Source of the DNA: Cellulosimicrobium terreum
Lineage (GTDB): Bacteria; Actinomycetota; Actinomycetes; Actinomycetales; Cellulomonadaceae
Direction of reading: 5' to 3'
NCBI GenBank assembly: GCA_014803435.1
Contig: JACYFD010000006.1
Location: 62,001 to 126,000 of the forward strand
Length of the DNA: 64,000 nucleotides
The position numbers and the translations under genes are program-made. The notes under the pieces are model-generated. The model was given only the letters and a program-made list of their open reading frames with translations. It was not told the origin of the DNA and searched no databases. Positions 49,574 to 58,018 of this stretch are shown here, in pieces (the first letter of the stretch is position 1; each line of letters opens with the position of its first letter).

Positions 49574-50611
49574 ATGACGCTGCCTGCCACGCCCACGCGC
49601 GAGTTCATCACCGGCCTGCCGAAGGCCGAGCTGCACCTGCACCTGGAGGGGACGCTCGAGCCGGACCTCAAGCTGCGCCTCGCACAGCGCAACGGCATCG
49701 ACATCGGCCAGACGACGGTCGAGGACGTCCGTGCGACGTACGCCTTCGACTCGCTGACGAGCTTCCTCGCCGTGTACTACCCGGCGATGGAGGTGCTGCA
49801 GACGGCCGACGACTTCTTCGAGCTCGCCGACGCGTACCTCGCGCGTGCCGCCGCGGACGGCGTGCGGCACGTCGAGATGTTCTTCGACCCGCAGGCGCAC
49901 ACGTCCCGCGGCGTGCCGTTCGAGGCGGTCGTGACCGGCTACCACCGCGCGGCTGCCGAGGCGCCCGCCAAGCACGGCGTCGACGCGCACCTGATCCTGT
50001 GCTTCCTGCGCGACATGCCGGCCGAGAGCGCGGCCGAGACGCTCGAGGCCTCGGTGCCGTTCCGGGACCGGATACTCGGAGTCGGGCTCGACTCGGACGA
50101 GCGGGGCAACCCGCCCCAGAAGTTCGCGGGCGTGTTCGCGCGGGCGCGCGAGCTCGGCTACCGCCTGACGATGCACTGCGACATCGACCAGGTGGGCAGC
50201 GTCGACAACATCCGGACGGTGCTCGAGGACATCGGCGTCGACCGGGTCGACCACGGGACGAACGTCGTGGAGGACCCGGCGCTCGTCGACGTCGTGCGCG
50301 AGCGCGGCCTCGGGCTGACGTGCTGCCCGGTCTCGAACTCGTTCGTGACCGACGACATGAAGGCGACCGAGATCGCCGGGCTGCTGCGCGCGGGCGTGCG
50401 GGTCACGGTGAACTCCGACGACCCGGCGTACTTCGGCGGGTACGTCGTCGACAACTACGTGGCGCTCGCCGACGCGGCCGGGCTCACGGCGGCCGAGGTG
50501 GTGCAGCTCGCGCGCAACTCGTTCGAGGCGTCCTGGCTGGGAGCCGCCCAGCGTGCCGCGTTCCTCGCCGACGTCGACAGCTACGTCGCCGGGTACGGCA
50601 CGACCGCCTGA
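49574..50611 (+). CDS. Adenine deaminase-like member of the adenosine deaminase family
   Basis: A 345-residue zinc-dependent purine deaminase. Zinc ligands His21 and His23 are in AELHLHLEGTLEPDL, a further His lies in MHCDIDQVG, and the late Asp pair in VTVNSDDPAYFGGYVVDNY. HLHLEG together with DPAYFGGY resembles the adenine deaminase branch of this family (bacterial ADE / yeast Aah1 type) more than true adenosine deaminase, which usually has HLDG, so adenine is the preferred substrate call. It converts adenine to hypoxanthine for salvage. AGGAGGAGACCC precedes the ATG, a strong ribosome-binding site. Confidence 0.86.
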   Translation: MTLPATPTREFITGLPKAELHLHLEGTLEPDLKLRLAQRNGIDIGQTTVEDVRATYAFDSLTSFLAVYYPAMEVLQTADDFFELADAYLARAAADGVRHVEMFFDPQAHTSRGVPFEAVVTGYHRAAAEAPAKHGVDAHLILCFLRDMPAESAAETLEASVPFRDRILGVGLDSDERGNPPQKFAGVFARARELGYRLTMHCDIDQVGSVDNIRTVLEDIGVDRVDHGTNVVEDPALVDVVRERGLGLTCCPVSNSFVTDDMKATEIAGLLRAGVRVTVNSDDPAYFGGYVVDNYVALADAAGLTAAEVVQLARNSFEASWLGAAQRAAFLADVDSYVAGYGTTA

Positions 50612-50772
50612 GCGTCCGTCCCGACCGTGCGGCGCGGTGGTGGTCACGAGGGAAATCCTGCAGACGCGTACCGGCGGGTAACGTGGCATCCACGGTCGAG
50701 CCTGGTGCAACGCGGATGGCTGTCTCACGATGCGACCGCACCGGGTCGGGCGAGTCGGCGATCACGACCCCT

Positions 50773-50791
50773 CGGGTGAATAATCCACCCG
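50773..50791 (+). promoter_or_regulatory. Small stem-loop upstream of murA
   Basis: CGGGTG-AATAATC-CACCCG forms a 6-bp stem with an AT-rich loop, 36 bases before the murA ATG. It may be part of the promoter or 5' untranslated region; no known consensus applies. The 216-base gap otherwise shows only a TAACGT hexamer near 50679. Confidence 0.3.
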
Positions 50792-50827
50792 GACCACCAA
50801 CTGCTGTCGAGAGGGCGATCTGAGCTC

Positions 50828-52144
50828 ATGAACGATGTGCTGTACGTGAACGGCGGGACGCCGCTGGACGGGACCATCACCGTGCGGGGCGCGAAGAACT
50901 TCGTGTCCAAGGCGATGGTGGCGTCGCTGCTCGGTGAGTCGCCGAGCGTCCTGCGCAACGTCCCGCAGATCCGCGACGTCGGCGTCGTCACCGGCCTCCT
51001 CGAGCTGCACGGCGTGTCCGTGAAGTCCGACCCCGACGCCGGGATCCTCGATCTCGACCCGTCGAACGTCGAGTCGGCGCACGTCGCGGACATCGACGCG
51101 CACGCCGGTTCCAGCCGCATCCCCATCCTGTTCTGCGGTCCGCTCCTGCACCGGCTGGGAGAGGCGTTCATCCCCGACCTCGGCGGTTGCCGGATCGGCG
51201 ACCGGCCGATCAACTACCACCTCGACATCCTGCGCCAGTTCGGCGCCGTCGTCGACAAGCGCGAGAGCGGCATCCACATCCGTGCGCCGCGCCGCCTGCA
51301 GGGCACCAAGATCGCGCTGCCCTACCCGTCCGTCGGGGCGACCGAGCAGACCCTGCTCACCGCCGTGCGCGCCGAGGGGATCACCGAGCTCGCGAACGCC
51401 GCGATCGAGCCCGAGATCATGGACCTCATCGCCGTCCTGCAGAAGATGGGCGCGATCATCTCGGTCGACACCGACCGCGTCATCCGGATCGAGGGCGTCG
51501 ACCGACTCGACGGGTACAACCACACCGCGCTCGGCGACCGCATCGAGGCGGCCTCCTGGGCCTCCGCGGCGCTCGCCACGGGCGGCGACATCACCGTCAA
51601 GGGTGCGACGCAGCCCGAGATGATGACCTTCCTCAACACCTTCCGCAAGGTCGGCGGACGCTTCGACGTGCAGGACGACGGCATCCGGTTCTGGCACCCG
51701 GGCGGCGACCTGACCTCGATCGTGCTCGAGACCGACGTGCACCCCGGGTTCATGACCGACTGGCAGCAGCCGCTCGTCGTCGCGCTCACCCAGGCCAAGG
51801 GGCTGTCGATCGTCCACGAGACGGTCTACGAGAACCGGTTCGGCTTCACCGAGGCGCTGCGCGGGATGGGCGCCACGATCCAGGTCTACAAGGAGTGCCT
51901 GGGCGGGCGCGCGTGCCGGTTCGGGCAGCGCAACTTCCACCACTCCGCCGTCGTCTCCGGCCCGACGCCGCTCTCCGCTGCCGACATCGAGGTCCCCGAC
52001 CTGCGGGGCGGGTTCTCCCACCTCATCGCCGCGCTCGCCGCGAAGGGCACCTCCACGGTGCGGGGCATCAGCCTCATCGACCGGGGCTACGAGAACTTCC
52101 AGGACAAGCTCGTCGCGCTCGGGGCGGACGTCAGCCGCGACTGA
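50828..52144 (+). CDS. murA: UDP-N-acetylglucosamine 1-carboxyvinyltransferase
   Basis: A 438-residue enzyme that transfers enolpyruvate from PEP to UDP-GlcNAc, the first committed step of peptidoglycan synthesis. Lys23-Asn24 in RGAKNFVSKAMVASLLG match the conserved substrate-binding start, the PEP-adduct Cys is Cys121 in GGCRIGDRPINYHL, and the C-terminal GGFSHLIAALAAKGTSTV is normal. The inside-out alpha/beta fold repeat is complete. Having Cys (not Asp) at 121 predicts fosfomycin sensitivity of the enzyme. It lies 216 bases after the deaminase gene. Confidence 0.95.
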   Translation: MNDVLYVNGGTPLDGTITVRGAKNFVSKAMVASLLGESPSVLRNVPQIRDVGVVTGLLELHGVSVKSDPDAGILDLDPSNVESAHVADIDAHAGSSRIPILFCGPLLHRLGEAFIPDLGGCRIGDRPINYHLDILRQFGAVVDKRESGIHIRAPRRLQGTKIALPYPSVGATEQTLLTAVRAEGITELANAAIEPEIMDLIAVLQKMGAIISVDTDRVIRIEGVDRLDGYNHTALGDRIEAASWASAALATGGDITVKGATQPEMMTFLNTFRKVGGRFDVQDDGIRFWHPGGDLTSIVLETDVHPGFMTDWQQPLVVALTQAKGLSIVHETVYENRFGFTEALRGMGATIQVYKECLGGRACRFGQRNFHHSAVVSGPTPLSAADIEVPDLRGGFSHLIAALAAKGTSTVRGISLIDRGYENFQDKLVALGADVSRD

Positions 52145-52149
52145 CCGAC

Positions 52150-52181
52150 CGGGACGGGGAGCCGGACCGGTCACCGTCCCG
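52150..52181 (+). terminator. Terminator-like stem-loop after murA
   Basis: CGGGACGG and CCGTCCCG form an 8-bp stem around a 16-base loop that includes CCGGACCGG, eight bases after the murA stop. No T-run. Confidence 0.45.
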
Positions 52182-52203
52182 CACGTCGTCGGCACGTCGT
52201 GAC

Positions 52204-52240
52204 GCCTGTCACGAGGCGGCGACCGGTGCCCGTGACAGGC
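52204..52240. promoter_or_regulatory. 10-bp inverted repeat upstream of the histidine kinase
   Basis: GCCTGTCACG (52204-52213) and CGTGACAGGC (52231-52240) are perfect complements with a 17-base spacer, ending eight bases before the GTG at 52249. The spacing suits a dimeric regulator, possibly the response regulator encoded downstream, or an RNA stem near the start codon. Confidence 0.5.
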
Positions 52241-52248
52241 TGGTACCC

Positions 52249-53559
52249 GTGCGCAGCAGACCCCGGACCTTCCTCGACGTGTGGTCCCGGCGGACCGCGC
52301 CCGAGCGGTTCGACGCCTACACGCGCTGGTCGCTGTACCTGATCTCGGCCACCGAGCCGCTGGCTGCCCTGGTCCTCGTCGGGACCTCGCCGGACTTCTC
52401 GGTCGTGCCGTTGCGGGTCTGGCTGGTCCTCGTGCTCGCGCACACGGTGGTGTGCGTCGCGATGCTGCGCGTCGGGATCGCCCACTTCCTCGGCGGACCG
52501 GTCGTGCGGCGAGGCCTCCTGGCGGCGCTCGCGGTGCTGTCCGTCGCGGTGGGCGTGGCCGGGTTCCTCACCTTCCCGGTGACCGGTCCCGGCGATGCTG
52601 CGGTCGCGACCCGGTACTACGCGTTCCTCCTCGGGGTCGGGTTCGGTGCGCTGGCGGTGGTCCCGCTCCTCACGTTCCTGCGTCTCGCGCTGATCGGGGT
52701 CGCGCTCTCCGTCGTGGCGGGGTGCTCCGTCTGGGTCGGGACCGGGCCCATCAGCCCGACGACCGCCGGCATGGCGTTCGGCCTCTTCCTCGCGACGGTG
52801 CTCATGCTCGTCGCGATCCTCGGCTCCTACCGCATCTCGGTCTGGATGCTCGGCGTCGTGTGGGAGCAGGAGCGCAACCGCGTCGTGCACGCCCGCCTCG
52901 CGGTCGCCGAGGAACGGCTGCGCTTCTCCCGGGACCTGCACGACGTGTTCGGTCGCACCCTGTCCGTCGTCGCGGTGAAGAGCGAGCTCGCGGCCGAGCT
53001 CGCCGCACGGGGGCGGCCGGGCGCCGAGGAACAGATGCTCGAGGTGCGTCGCATCGCCCAGGACGCATTGCGCGAGGTGCGCGCCGTCGTCGTCGGATAC
53101 CGGTCTGCCGACCTCGCGGCCGAGCTCGCCGGCGCACGCAGCGTGCTGCGCTCCGCCGGGATCGACACCACGGTGCACGGTGAGCAGACGCCGGTCGGCG
53201 AGCACGCGCAGGAGGCGCTCGCGTGGGTCGTGCGGGAGGCCGTGACGAACGTCGTGCGGCACTCGGACGCGTCGTCGTGCACGATCACGCTGCACCGCGA
53301 CAGCACGACCAGTGTCGTGGAGGTCGTGAACGACGGCGTCCCGGCGACCGCGGTCGTCGGGCGCGGATCGGGCCTCGCGGGACTAGCAGAACGGCTCGAC
53401 GGCGCGCGCGGCACGCTCAAGACCTGGACGGACGGGGACCGGTTCGGCCTCGTCGCCCGGATCCCCGACCCGCAGGCGCGCCCGGGCCCGGTGCCTGGCC
53501 CTGCACCCGCCGCCCCCCGCCTGCCACGCGACCGCACCACCACCGAGGACCGCCCGTGA
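52249..53559 (+). CDS. DesK-like sensor histidine kinase
   Basis: A 436-residue membrane kinase. About six hydrophobic helices occupy residues ~35-200, then the HisKA_3 dimerisation/phosphoacceptor helix with RDLHDVFGRTLSVVAVKSELA (phosphoacceptor His231), and an HATPase domain to about 400 (AWVVREAVTNVVRHSDASSCTITL, and GSGLAGLAERLDGARGTL for the G-box). A Pro/Ala-rich tail closes the protein. The GTG at 52249 gives a normal N-terminus. Its stop overlaps the response regulator start by four bases. The layout resembles DesK and related actinobacterial kinases that respond to membrane or envelope state; the signal is unknown. Confidence 0.88.
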   Translation: MRSRPRTFLDVWSRRTAPERFDAYTRWSLYLISATEPLAALVLVGTSPDFSVVPLRVWLVLVLAHTVVCVAMLRVGIAHFLGGPVVRRGLLAALAVLSVAVGVAGFLTFPVTGPGDAAVATRYYAFLLGVGFGALAVVPLLTFLRLALIGVALSVVAGCSVWVGTGPISPTTAGMAFGLFLATVLMLVAILGSYRISVWMLGVVWEQERNRVVHARLAVAEERLRFSRDLHDVFGRTLSVVAVKSELAAELAARGRPGAEEQMLEVRRIAQDALREVRAVVVGYRSADLAAELAGARSVLRSAGIDTTVHGEQTPVGEHAQEALAWVVREAVTNVVRHSDASSCTITLHRDSTTSVVEVVNDGVPATAVVGRGSGLAGLAERLDGARGTLKTWTDGDRFGLVARIPDPQARPGPVPGPAPAAPRLPRDRTTTEDRP

Positions 53560-54161
53560 TCCGCATCCTGCTCGCCGACGACGAGAACCTCATCCGCGAC
53601 GCCGTCGCCACGCTGCTCGACCTCGAGGACGACCTCGAGGTCGTCGCCCAGGCGGCCTCCGGTCCCGAGGCCGTCGCCGCGGCGACCAAGCTCGAGCCTG
53701 ACGTCGCGGTGCTCGACCTGCAGATGCCCGGCCTCGACGGCATCGAGGTGGCCCGCCGCCTCGCCCACGACCTGCCCGGCTGCGGCGTCGTGATCGTGAC
53801 GAGCCACGGCCGTCCCGGCTACCTCAAGCGCGCTCTCGAGGCCGGCGCACGTGGCTTCCTGCCCAAGTCGGTCTCCGCCCGCGTGCTCGCACGCGTCGTG
53901 CGGCAGGTGCACGACGGCGGCCGGTACGTCGACCCGGAGCTGGCGGCGGAGGCCGTCGCTGCGGGGGAGAGCCCGCTGACCGAGCGCGAGGCCGACGTGC
54001 TGGAGCTCGCCGCGGGCGGCGCGCCGGTCGAGGAGATCGCGCAGCGTGCGCACCTCGCACCCGGCACGGTGCGCAACTACCTGTCCTCGGCCGCGTCCAA
54101 GCTCGGTGCGGCGAACCGGCACGAGGCCGTGCACGTCGCCCGTCGTCACGGCTGGATCTGA
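53556..54161 (+). CDS. NarL/DesR-type response regulator
   Basis: A 201-residue regulator. The receiver domain has the acidic pair Asp8-Asp9 (ILLADDENLIRDAV), the phosphoryl-accepting Asp54 (DVAVLDLQMPGLDG), Thr/Ser in VIVTSHGRPGY and Lys in GFLPKSVSA. Residues ~139-187 are a LuxR-type HTH (PLTEREADVLELAAGGAPVEEIAQRAHLAPGTVRNYLSSAASKLG). It is translated from a GTG overlapping the kinase stop codon, so the pair is coupled and probably partners. It is followed 22 bases later by plsC, which may hint at a membrane-lipid link. Confidence 0.92.
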   Translation: MIRILLADDENLIRDAVATLLDLEDDLEVVAQAASGPEAVAAATKLEPDVAVLDLQMPGLDGIEVARRLAHDLPGCGVVIVTSHGRPGYLKRALEAGARGFLPKSVSARVLARVVRQVHDGGRYVDPELAAEAVAAGESPLTEREADVLELAAGGAPVEEIAQRAHLAPGTVRNYLSSAASKLGAANRHEAVHVARRHGWI

Positions 54162-54169
54162 GGTCCCGG

Positions 54170-54175
54170 TAGGCT
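54170..54175 (+). promoter_or_regulatory. -10 hexamer for a leaderless plsC transcript
   Basis: TAGGCT ends eight bases before the GTG at 54184, just downstream of the response regulator stop. Confidence 0.4.
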
Positions 54176-54183
54176 CGGGTCTC

Positions 54184-54909
54184 GTGCCGAACCTGCCCGA
54201 GATCCCCCGTGCCTATCGAGGGGTGGCGTCCGTCCTCCGCCCGATCCTCTTCGCGATCACCCGGCGGGACTGGCAGGGCGCCGAGAAGCTGCCCGCGACC
54301 GGGTTCATCGCTGCCGCGAACCACGTCACCCAGGTCGACCCGGTCACGCTCGCGCACTTCCTCTACGACCAGGGCCGCGCGCCCAAGATCACCGCGAAGT
54401 CGTCGCTGTGGAAGGTCCCGGTGCTCGGCAAGATCCTGACGAGCACCGGCATGATCCCGGTCCACCGGGGGACCTCGGGCGCGGCCCAGTCGCTCGTCGA
54501 CTCCACGACGCAGCTCGACGCCGGCGAGTGCGTCGTGTTCTTCCCCGAGGGGACGCTCACCCGTGACCCCGGGCTGTGGCCGATGGTCGGCAAGACCGGC
54601 GTCGCGCGACTGGCGCTGAGCAGCCGGGCGCCCGTCGTGCCGATCGCGCAGTGGGGCGCGCAGGACCTGCTCGCGCCCTACGGCAAGCTGTTCAAGCCGA
54701 TCCCGCGCAAGCAGGTGCACGTCCACGTCGGCACTCCCGTCGACCTGTCCGACCTGTACGACCGGCCGCAGGACACCGCCACGCTGCGCGAGGCGACCAG
54801 CCGGATCATGGCGGCGATCACGTCGCAGCTCGAGGTGATCCGCGGGGAGCGTGCGCCCGCTGAGCCGTACGACCCCCGCAAGAACCGCGCGACGGAGGAG
54901 AACGCGTGA
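54184..54909 (+). CDS. plsC: 1-acyl-sn-glycerol-3-phosphate acyltransferase
   Basis: A 241-residue lysophosphatidic acid acyltransferase of phospholipid synthesis. The catalytic HX4D motif is NHVTQVD with His47 and Asp52, the glycerophosphate-binding motif FPEGT follows at about 120, and a PIAQWGAQ segment precedes the C-terminus. No obvious N-terminal membrane helix is seen beyond a hydrophobic 14-25 stretch, so membrane association is peripheral or by the fold. Its stop overlaps the gpsA start by four bases, coupling two steps of glycerophospholipid supply. Confidence 0.88.
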   Translation: MPNLPEIPRAYRGVASVLRPILFAITRRDWQGAEKLPATGFIAAANHVTQVDPVTLAHFLYDQGRAPKITAKSSLWKVPVLGKILTSTGMIPVHRGTSGAAQSLVDSTTQLDAGECVVFFPEGTLTRDPGLWPMVGKTGVARLALSSRAPVVPIAQWGAQDLLAPYGKLFKPIPRKQVHVHVGTPVDLSDLYDRPQDTATLREATSRIMAAITSQLEVIRGERAPAEPYDPRKNRATEENA

Positions 54910-55922
54910 GCGCCGTCGCAGCAGTCCTCGGCTCCGGGAGCTGGGGCACCACCTTCGCCGCCGTCCTGGCCGACGCCGGGTGCGAGGTCCGGCTCTGGGG
55001 CCGCGACCCGGAGGTCGCGGAACAGATCACCACGTCGCGGCGCAACGAGAAGCGACTGCCCGGGATCGAGCTGCCCGCCGGGATCCAGGCCACGACCGAC
55101 GCGGCGCAGGCCCTCGCCGGTGCCGACCTCGTCGTCGTCGCGATCCCGTCCCAGGTGGCCCGCGCGACGCTCACCGAGCTGCGGCCGCTCGTCGCACCCG
55201 ACGCCGACGTCGTCTCGCTCATGAAGGGCGTCGAGCTGGGTACCGACAGCCGGATGAGCGAGGTCGTCGTCGAGGCGCTCGGCATCGCGCCGGAACGCGT
55301 CGCCGTCGTGTCGGGACCGAACCTCGCGCGCGAGATCGCGCACCGGCAGCCGACCGCGACGGTCGTCTCGTGCGTCGACGAGGCCGTCGCCCGCCGTGTC
55401 GCAGCGGCCTGCTCATCGGCCTACTTCCGCCCGTACACCAACACGGACGTCATCGGTGTCGAGCTGTGCGGCGCGGTGAAGAACGTCATCGCGCTCGCGG
55501 TAGGGATCGCCCAGGGCCGGGGCTTCGGGTACAACACGACCGCCACCGTCATCACGCGGGGTCTCGTGGAGATCACGCGCCTCGGGCTCGCGCTGGGCGC
55601 GCAGGTCGAGACGTTCTCCGGCCTCGCCGGGATGGGCGACCTCGTCGCGACCTGCTCGTCGCCGCTCTCGCGCAACCACACGCTCGGCAAGCACATCGGC
55701 CAGGGGATGAGCCTGGACGAGGCGGTCGCCGCGACCGGTGGGACCGCGGAGGGCGTGAAGTCGTCGCGCTCCGTGCTCGAGCTCGCGCAGAAGGCCGGCG
55801 TCGAGATGCCGATCACGGCGGGAGTCGTCGCGGTCCTGCACGAGGGCATGCCCGTCGACGAGATGGCACGAGGGCTGCTGTCGAGGCCGCAGAAGTCCGA
55901 GGGCGTCGCCTCCGAGCGCTGA
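54906..55922 (+). CDS. gpsA: NAD(P)-dependent glycerol-3-phosphate dehydrogenase
   Basis: A 338-residue cytoplasmic enzyme that reduces dihydroxyacetone phosphate to sn-glycerol-3-phosphate. The nucleotide loop is VLGSGSWGTTFA at 7-18, followed by LWGRDPEVA, MKGVELGT, VVSGPNLAREI and ELCGAVKNVIALAVGIAQGRGFGYNT with the catalytic Lys, then GLAGMGDLVATCSSPLSRNHTLG. The GTG start overlaps plsC. Product and PlsC substrate lie in one pathway, which supports the operon assignment. Confidence 0.94.
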   Translation: MSAVAAVLGSGSWGTTFAAVLADAGCEVRLWGRDPEVAEQITTSRRNEKRLPGIELPAGIQATTDAAQALAGADLVVVAIPSQVARATLTELRPLVAPDADVVSLMKGVELGTDSRMSEVVVEALGIAPERVAVVSGPNLAREIAHRQPTATVVSCVDEAVARRVAAACSSAYFRPYTNTDVIGVELCGAVKNVIALAVGIAQGRGFGYNTTATVITRGLVEITRLGLALGAQVETFSGLAGMGDLVATCSSPLSRNHTLGKHIGQGMSLDEAVAATGGTAEGVKSSRSVLELAQKAGVEMPITAGVVAVLHEGMPVDEMARGLLSRPQKSEGVASER

Positions 55923-55962
55923 CGCGGCGAGGTCGGTCCGGGTCGTCGCCCGGCGGCGCGGC

Positions 55963-56598
55963 TCAGTCGTCGTCGCGCACGTCGACGACGACGCGGGCCG
56001 GGTCCTCGAGCGCGAAGGCCCGGAAGGGGCGCGGCTCGCCGTCGACACCGACGAACGCCTGGGTCAGGCCCTCGAAGACGCCCAGCAGCGTGACCTCCGC
56101 GACGACCCCGCCGTCCGGTCCGGGCACCGGGTCGGGGCCGGCGTACTCGTCGACACCGGTGTCCATCGGGTATCCCGTCCCGGAGACCATGACCTGCAGG
56201 TACGCGTCGCCGGCGACGTCGACCACGTCGCCCTTGCCGTCGCTCGTCGGGGAGCCGACGTACTCCACGCGCCACCCGGGCGAGCCGGTCCCGTCGAGCT
56301 CCAGGACGACGCGGTCGTAGCCGTCGTGGCGAGCGGTGCGCACGTCCGTGACCGTGAGCAGCGCGTCCGCGGACGGGTCCTGGGTGTCTGGGTCGGTGTT
56401 CGCAGGGAACGGGTCGGGCGTCTCCGCCTCGGCATCCCCGTCCGCATCTGAGCTGTCGGGGCCGTCTGAGCCGGTCGACCTGTCTGACGTCGAGGGCCCG
56501 TCGCCGGCGTCACCTCCCGCGCAGGCTCCGGCGAGCGCGAGCACCGCTGCGCACGCGGTAGCAGCCAGTGCGAACCGTGCCGCGCGCGTCGCTCCCAT
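55963..56598 (-). CDS. Lipoprotein with AMIN-like beta domain
   Basis: A 211-residue secreted lipoprotein. The signal peptide ends in a lipobox LAGAC (Cys26), a Ser/Asp-rich linker covers about 27-75, and the C-terminal ~135 residues (DVRTARHDGYDRVVLELDG, WRVEYVG, GDAYLQVMVSG, ARVVVDVRDD) match the AMIN-like domain of actinobacterial lipoproteins. It probably sits on the outer face of the membrane. Function unknown. The ATG at 56598 lies six bases after a TACGAT hexamer. It is convergent with gpsA. Confidence 0.8.
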   Translation of the reverse strand: MGATRAARFALAATACAAVLALAGACAGGDAGDGPSTSDRSTGSDGPDSSDADGDAEAETPDPFPANTDPDTQDPSADALLTVTDVRTARHDGYDRVVLELDGTGSPGWRVEYVGSPTSDGKGDVVDVAGDAYLQVMVSGTGYPMDTGVDEYAGPDPVPGPDGGVVAEVTLLGVFEGLTQAFVGVDGEPRPFRAFALEDPARVVVDVRDDD

Positions 56599-56627
56599 CC
56601 GTCGATCGTAGGTGCTACCTCGACGGC

Positions 56628-56633
56628 TACGCT
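56628..56633 (+). promoter_or_regulatory. -10 hexamer for a leaderless transcript (48-residue gene)
   Basis: TACGCT ends six bases before the ATG at 56640. Confidence 0.45.
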
Positions 56634-56639
56634 GGGTGG

Positions 56640-56786
56640 ATGTCGTGGTGGGGGACGGTCGCGGGGCCCGTGCTGGTGGTGCTGCTCGTCCTCGGGATCG
56701 AGCGGTTCGTCGCCGGCTCGGGGATGTTCGGCGAGCTGGTCGCGATCCCCGACCCCGACCCCGAGCGCCGGGACGTCACGGACTGA
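56640..56786 (+). CDS. 48-residue single-helix membrane protein
   Basis: A short protein MSWWGTVAGPVLVVLLVLGIERFVAG with one hydrophobic helix and a polar acidic C-terminus (IPDPDPERRDVTD). No function is known. A TACGCT hexamer six bases upstream supports a leaderless start at 56640 over the longer frame. It is divergent from the lipoprotein gene, with 41 bases between starts, and its 3' end overlaps the trans-sulfuration gene by 11 bases. Confidence 0.5.
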   Translation: MSWWGTVAGPVLVVLLVLGIERFVAGSGMFGELVAIPDPDPERRDVTD

Positions 56787-57960
56787 CCGTGCCCGCCCGG
56801 GCGCCACGCAGTGCCTGGTCCAGGTCGCGCCACAGGTCCTCGACGTCCTCGATCCCCACGGACACGCGCAGCAGGTCCTGCGGGACGGTGACCGACTCGG
56901 TCGCGAACCGGCGGCGGCGTTCCAGGCTGGACTCGACGCCGCCGAGGCTCGTGGCCGGCACCCACAGCCGCACCGCCGCGACGACGGCGTCGGCGGCTTC
57001 CGGTCCACCGTGCGGGCGCACCCCCAGGATCGAGCCGAACCCGTTCATGAGGCGGGCGGCGCGCTCGTGCCCGGGGTCGTCGGGCAGGCTCGGGTGTCGA
57101 ACCTCGAGGACGTCGGGGTGGTCGGCGAGCCGGCGTGCGAGCTCCGCGGCGCTCGCCTGCGAGCGTTCGACCCGGAGCGCGAGCGTGCGCAGACCGCGCA
57201 GGGCGAGCCAGACCTCGAAGGGTCCGGGGATCGCGCCGTGCAGCGTCCGGTACGCCTGCACGCGCCGCGCGAGGTCGTCCGTGGCCGCGACGACGGCGCC
57301 GAGCACGACGTCGGAGTGGCCTGCGAGGTACTTCGTCACCGAGTGCACGACGAGGTCGGCACCGAAGGTGAGCGGCTGCTGGCCGAGGGGCGTCGCGAAC
57401 GTGTTGTCGACGGCGGTCAGGACACCGCGCTCGCGGGCTGCGGCGAGCACCGCAGGCAGGTCGGCGACCTCGAGCATGGGGTTCGTGGGGGACTCGACCA
57501 GGAGCAGCGACGCCCCCTCGAGCGCCGCGACGACCTGGTCGGTGTCGGCGATGTCGACCCGGAGCACGGTGACCCCGGCGCGCTGGGCGAGGTCGTCCGC
57601 GAAGCCGAGAGTCACCTGGTAGGCGTGCCGGGGGACGACGACGGTACCCCCGGCGGGGACGAAGGAGAAGATCGCAGCGATCGCCGCCATGCCCGAGGAG
57701 AAGGCGACCGCTGGTCGGTCGGCGCCCTCGAGCGCGGCGAGCGCCTCCTCGAACGGGTGCCACGTCTCCATGTCGATCCGCCCGTACAGCATCTCGCCCG
57801 GCTGTTGTACGCCCTGGGAGACGTAGGTCGACGACAGCACGACAGGCGGGTTGACGGGTGCCCCCTGGGTGCGCGCCGGGCGTCCGGCGGCGACGGCCAC
57901 CGTCGCGGGGGAGAGGGTGTCGTCAGCCAGGTCCTGCCTGCTCATGTCGTGCGCGGTCAT
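56776..57960 (-). CDS. Cystathionine gamma-synthase / gamma-lyase family PLP enzyme
   Basis: A 394-residue fold-type I PLP enzyme of trans-sulfuration. PLP is held by Lys210 in VVHSVTKYLAGHSDVVLG and Asp185 in AVDNTFATP; FSSGMAAIAAI and PSLP are typical, as is the C-terminal VPATSLGGVESSLERR that separates synthase/lyase members. Whether it makes or breaks cystathionine cannot be told; no cys or met gene is adjacent. The ATG at 57960 lies six bases after TAGCCT, a leaderless arrangement. Confidence 0.88.
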   Translation of the reverse strand: MTAHDMSRQDLADDTLSPATVAVAAGRPARTQGAPVNPPVVLSSTYVSQGVQQPGEMLYGRIDMETWHPFEEALAALEGADRPAVAFSSGMAAIAAIFSFVPAGGTVVVPRHAYQVTLGFADDLAQRAGVTVLRVDIADTDQVVAALEGASLLLVESPTNPMLEVADLPAVLAAARERGVLTAVDNTFATPLGQQPLTFGADLVVHSVTKYLAGHSDVVLGAVVAATDDLARRVQAYRTLHGAIPGPFEVWLALRGLRTLALRVERSQASAAELARRLADHPDVLEVRHPSLPDDPGHERAARLMNGFGSILGVRPHGGPEAADAVVAAVRLWVPATSLGGVESSLERRRRFATESVTVPQDLLRVSVGIEDVEDLWRDLDQALRGARAGTVSP

Positions 57961-58018
57961 GGCCGCAGGCTACGCCCTCCGCCGACCAGGCGATCCGGAC
58001 CGCCCGGCAGCGGCAGGG

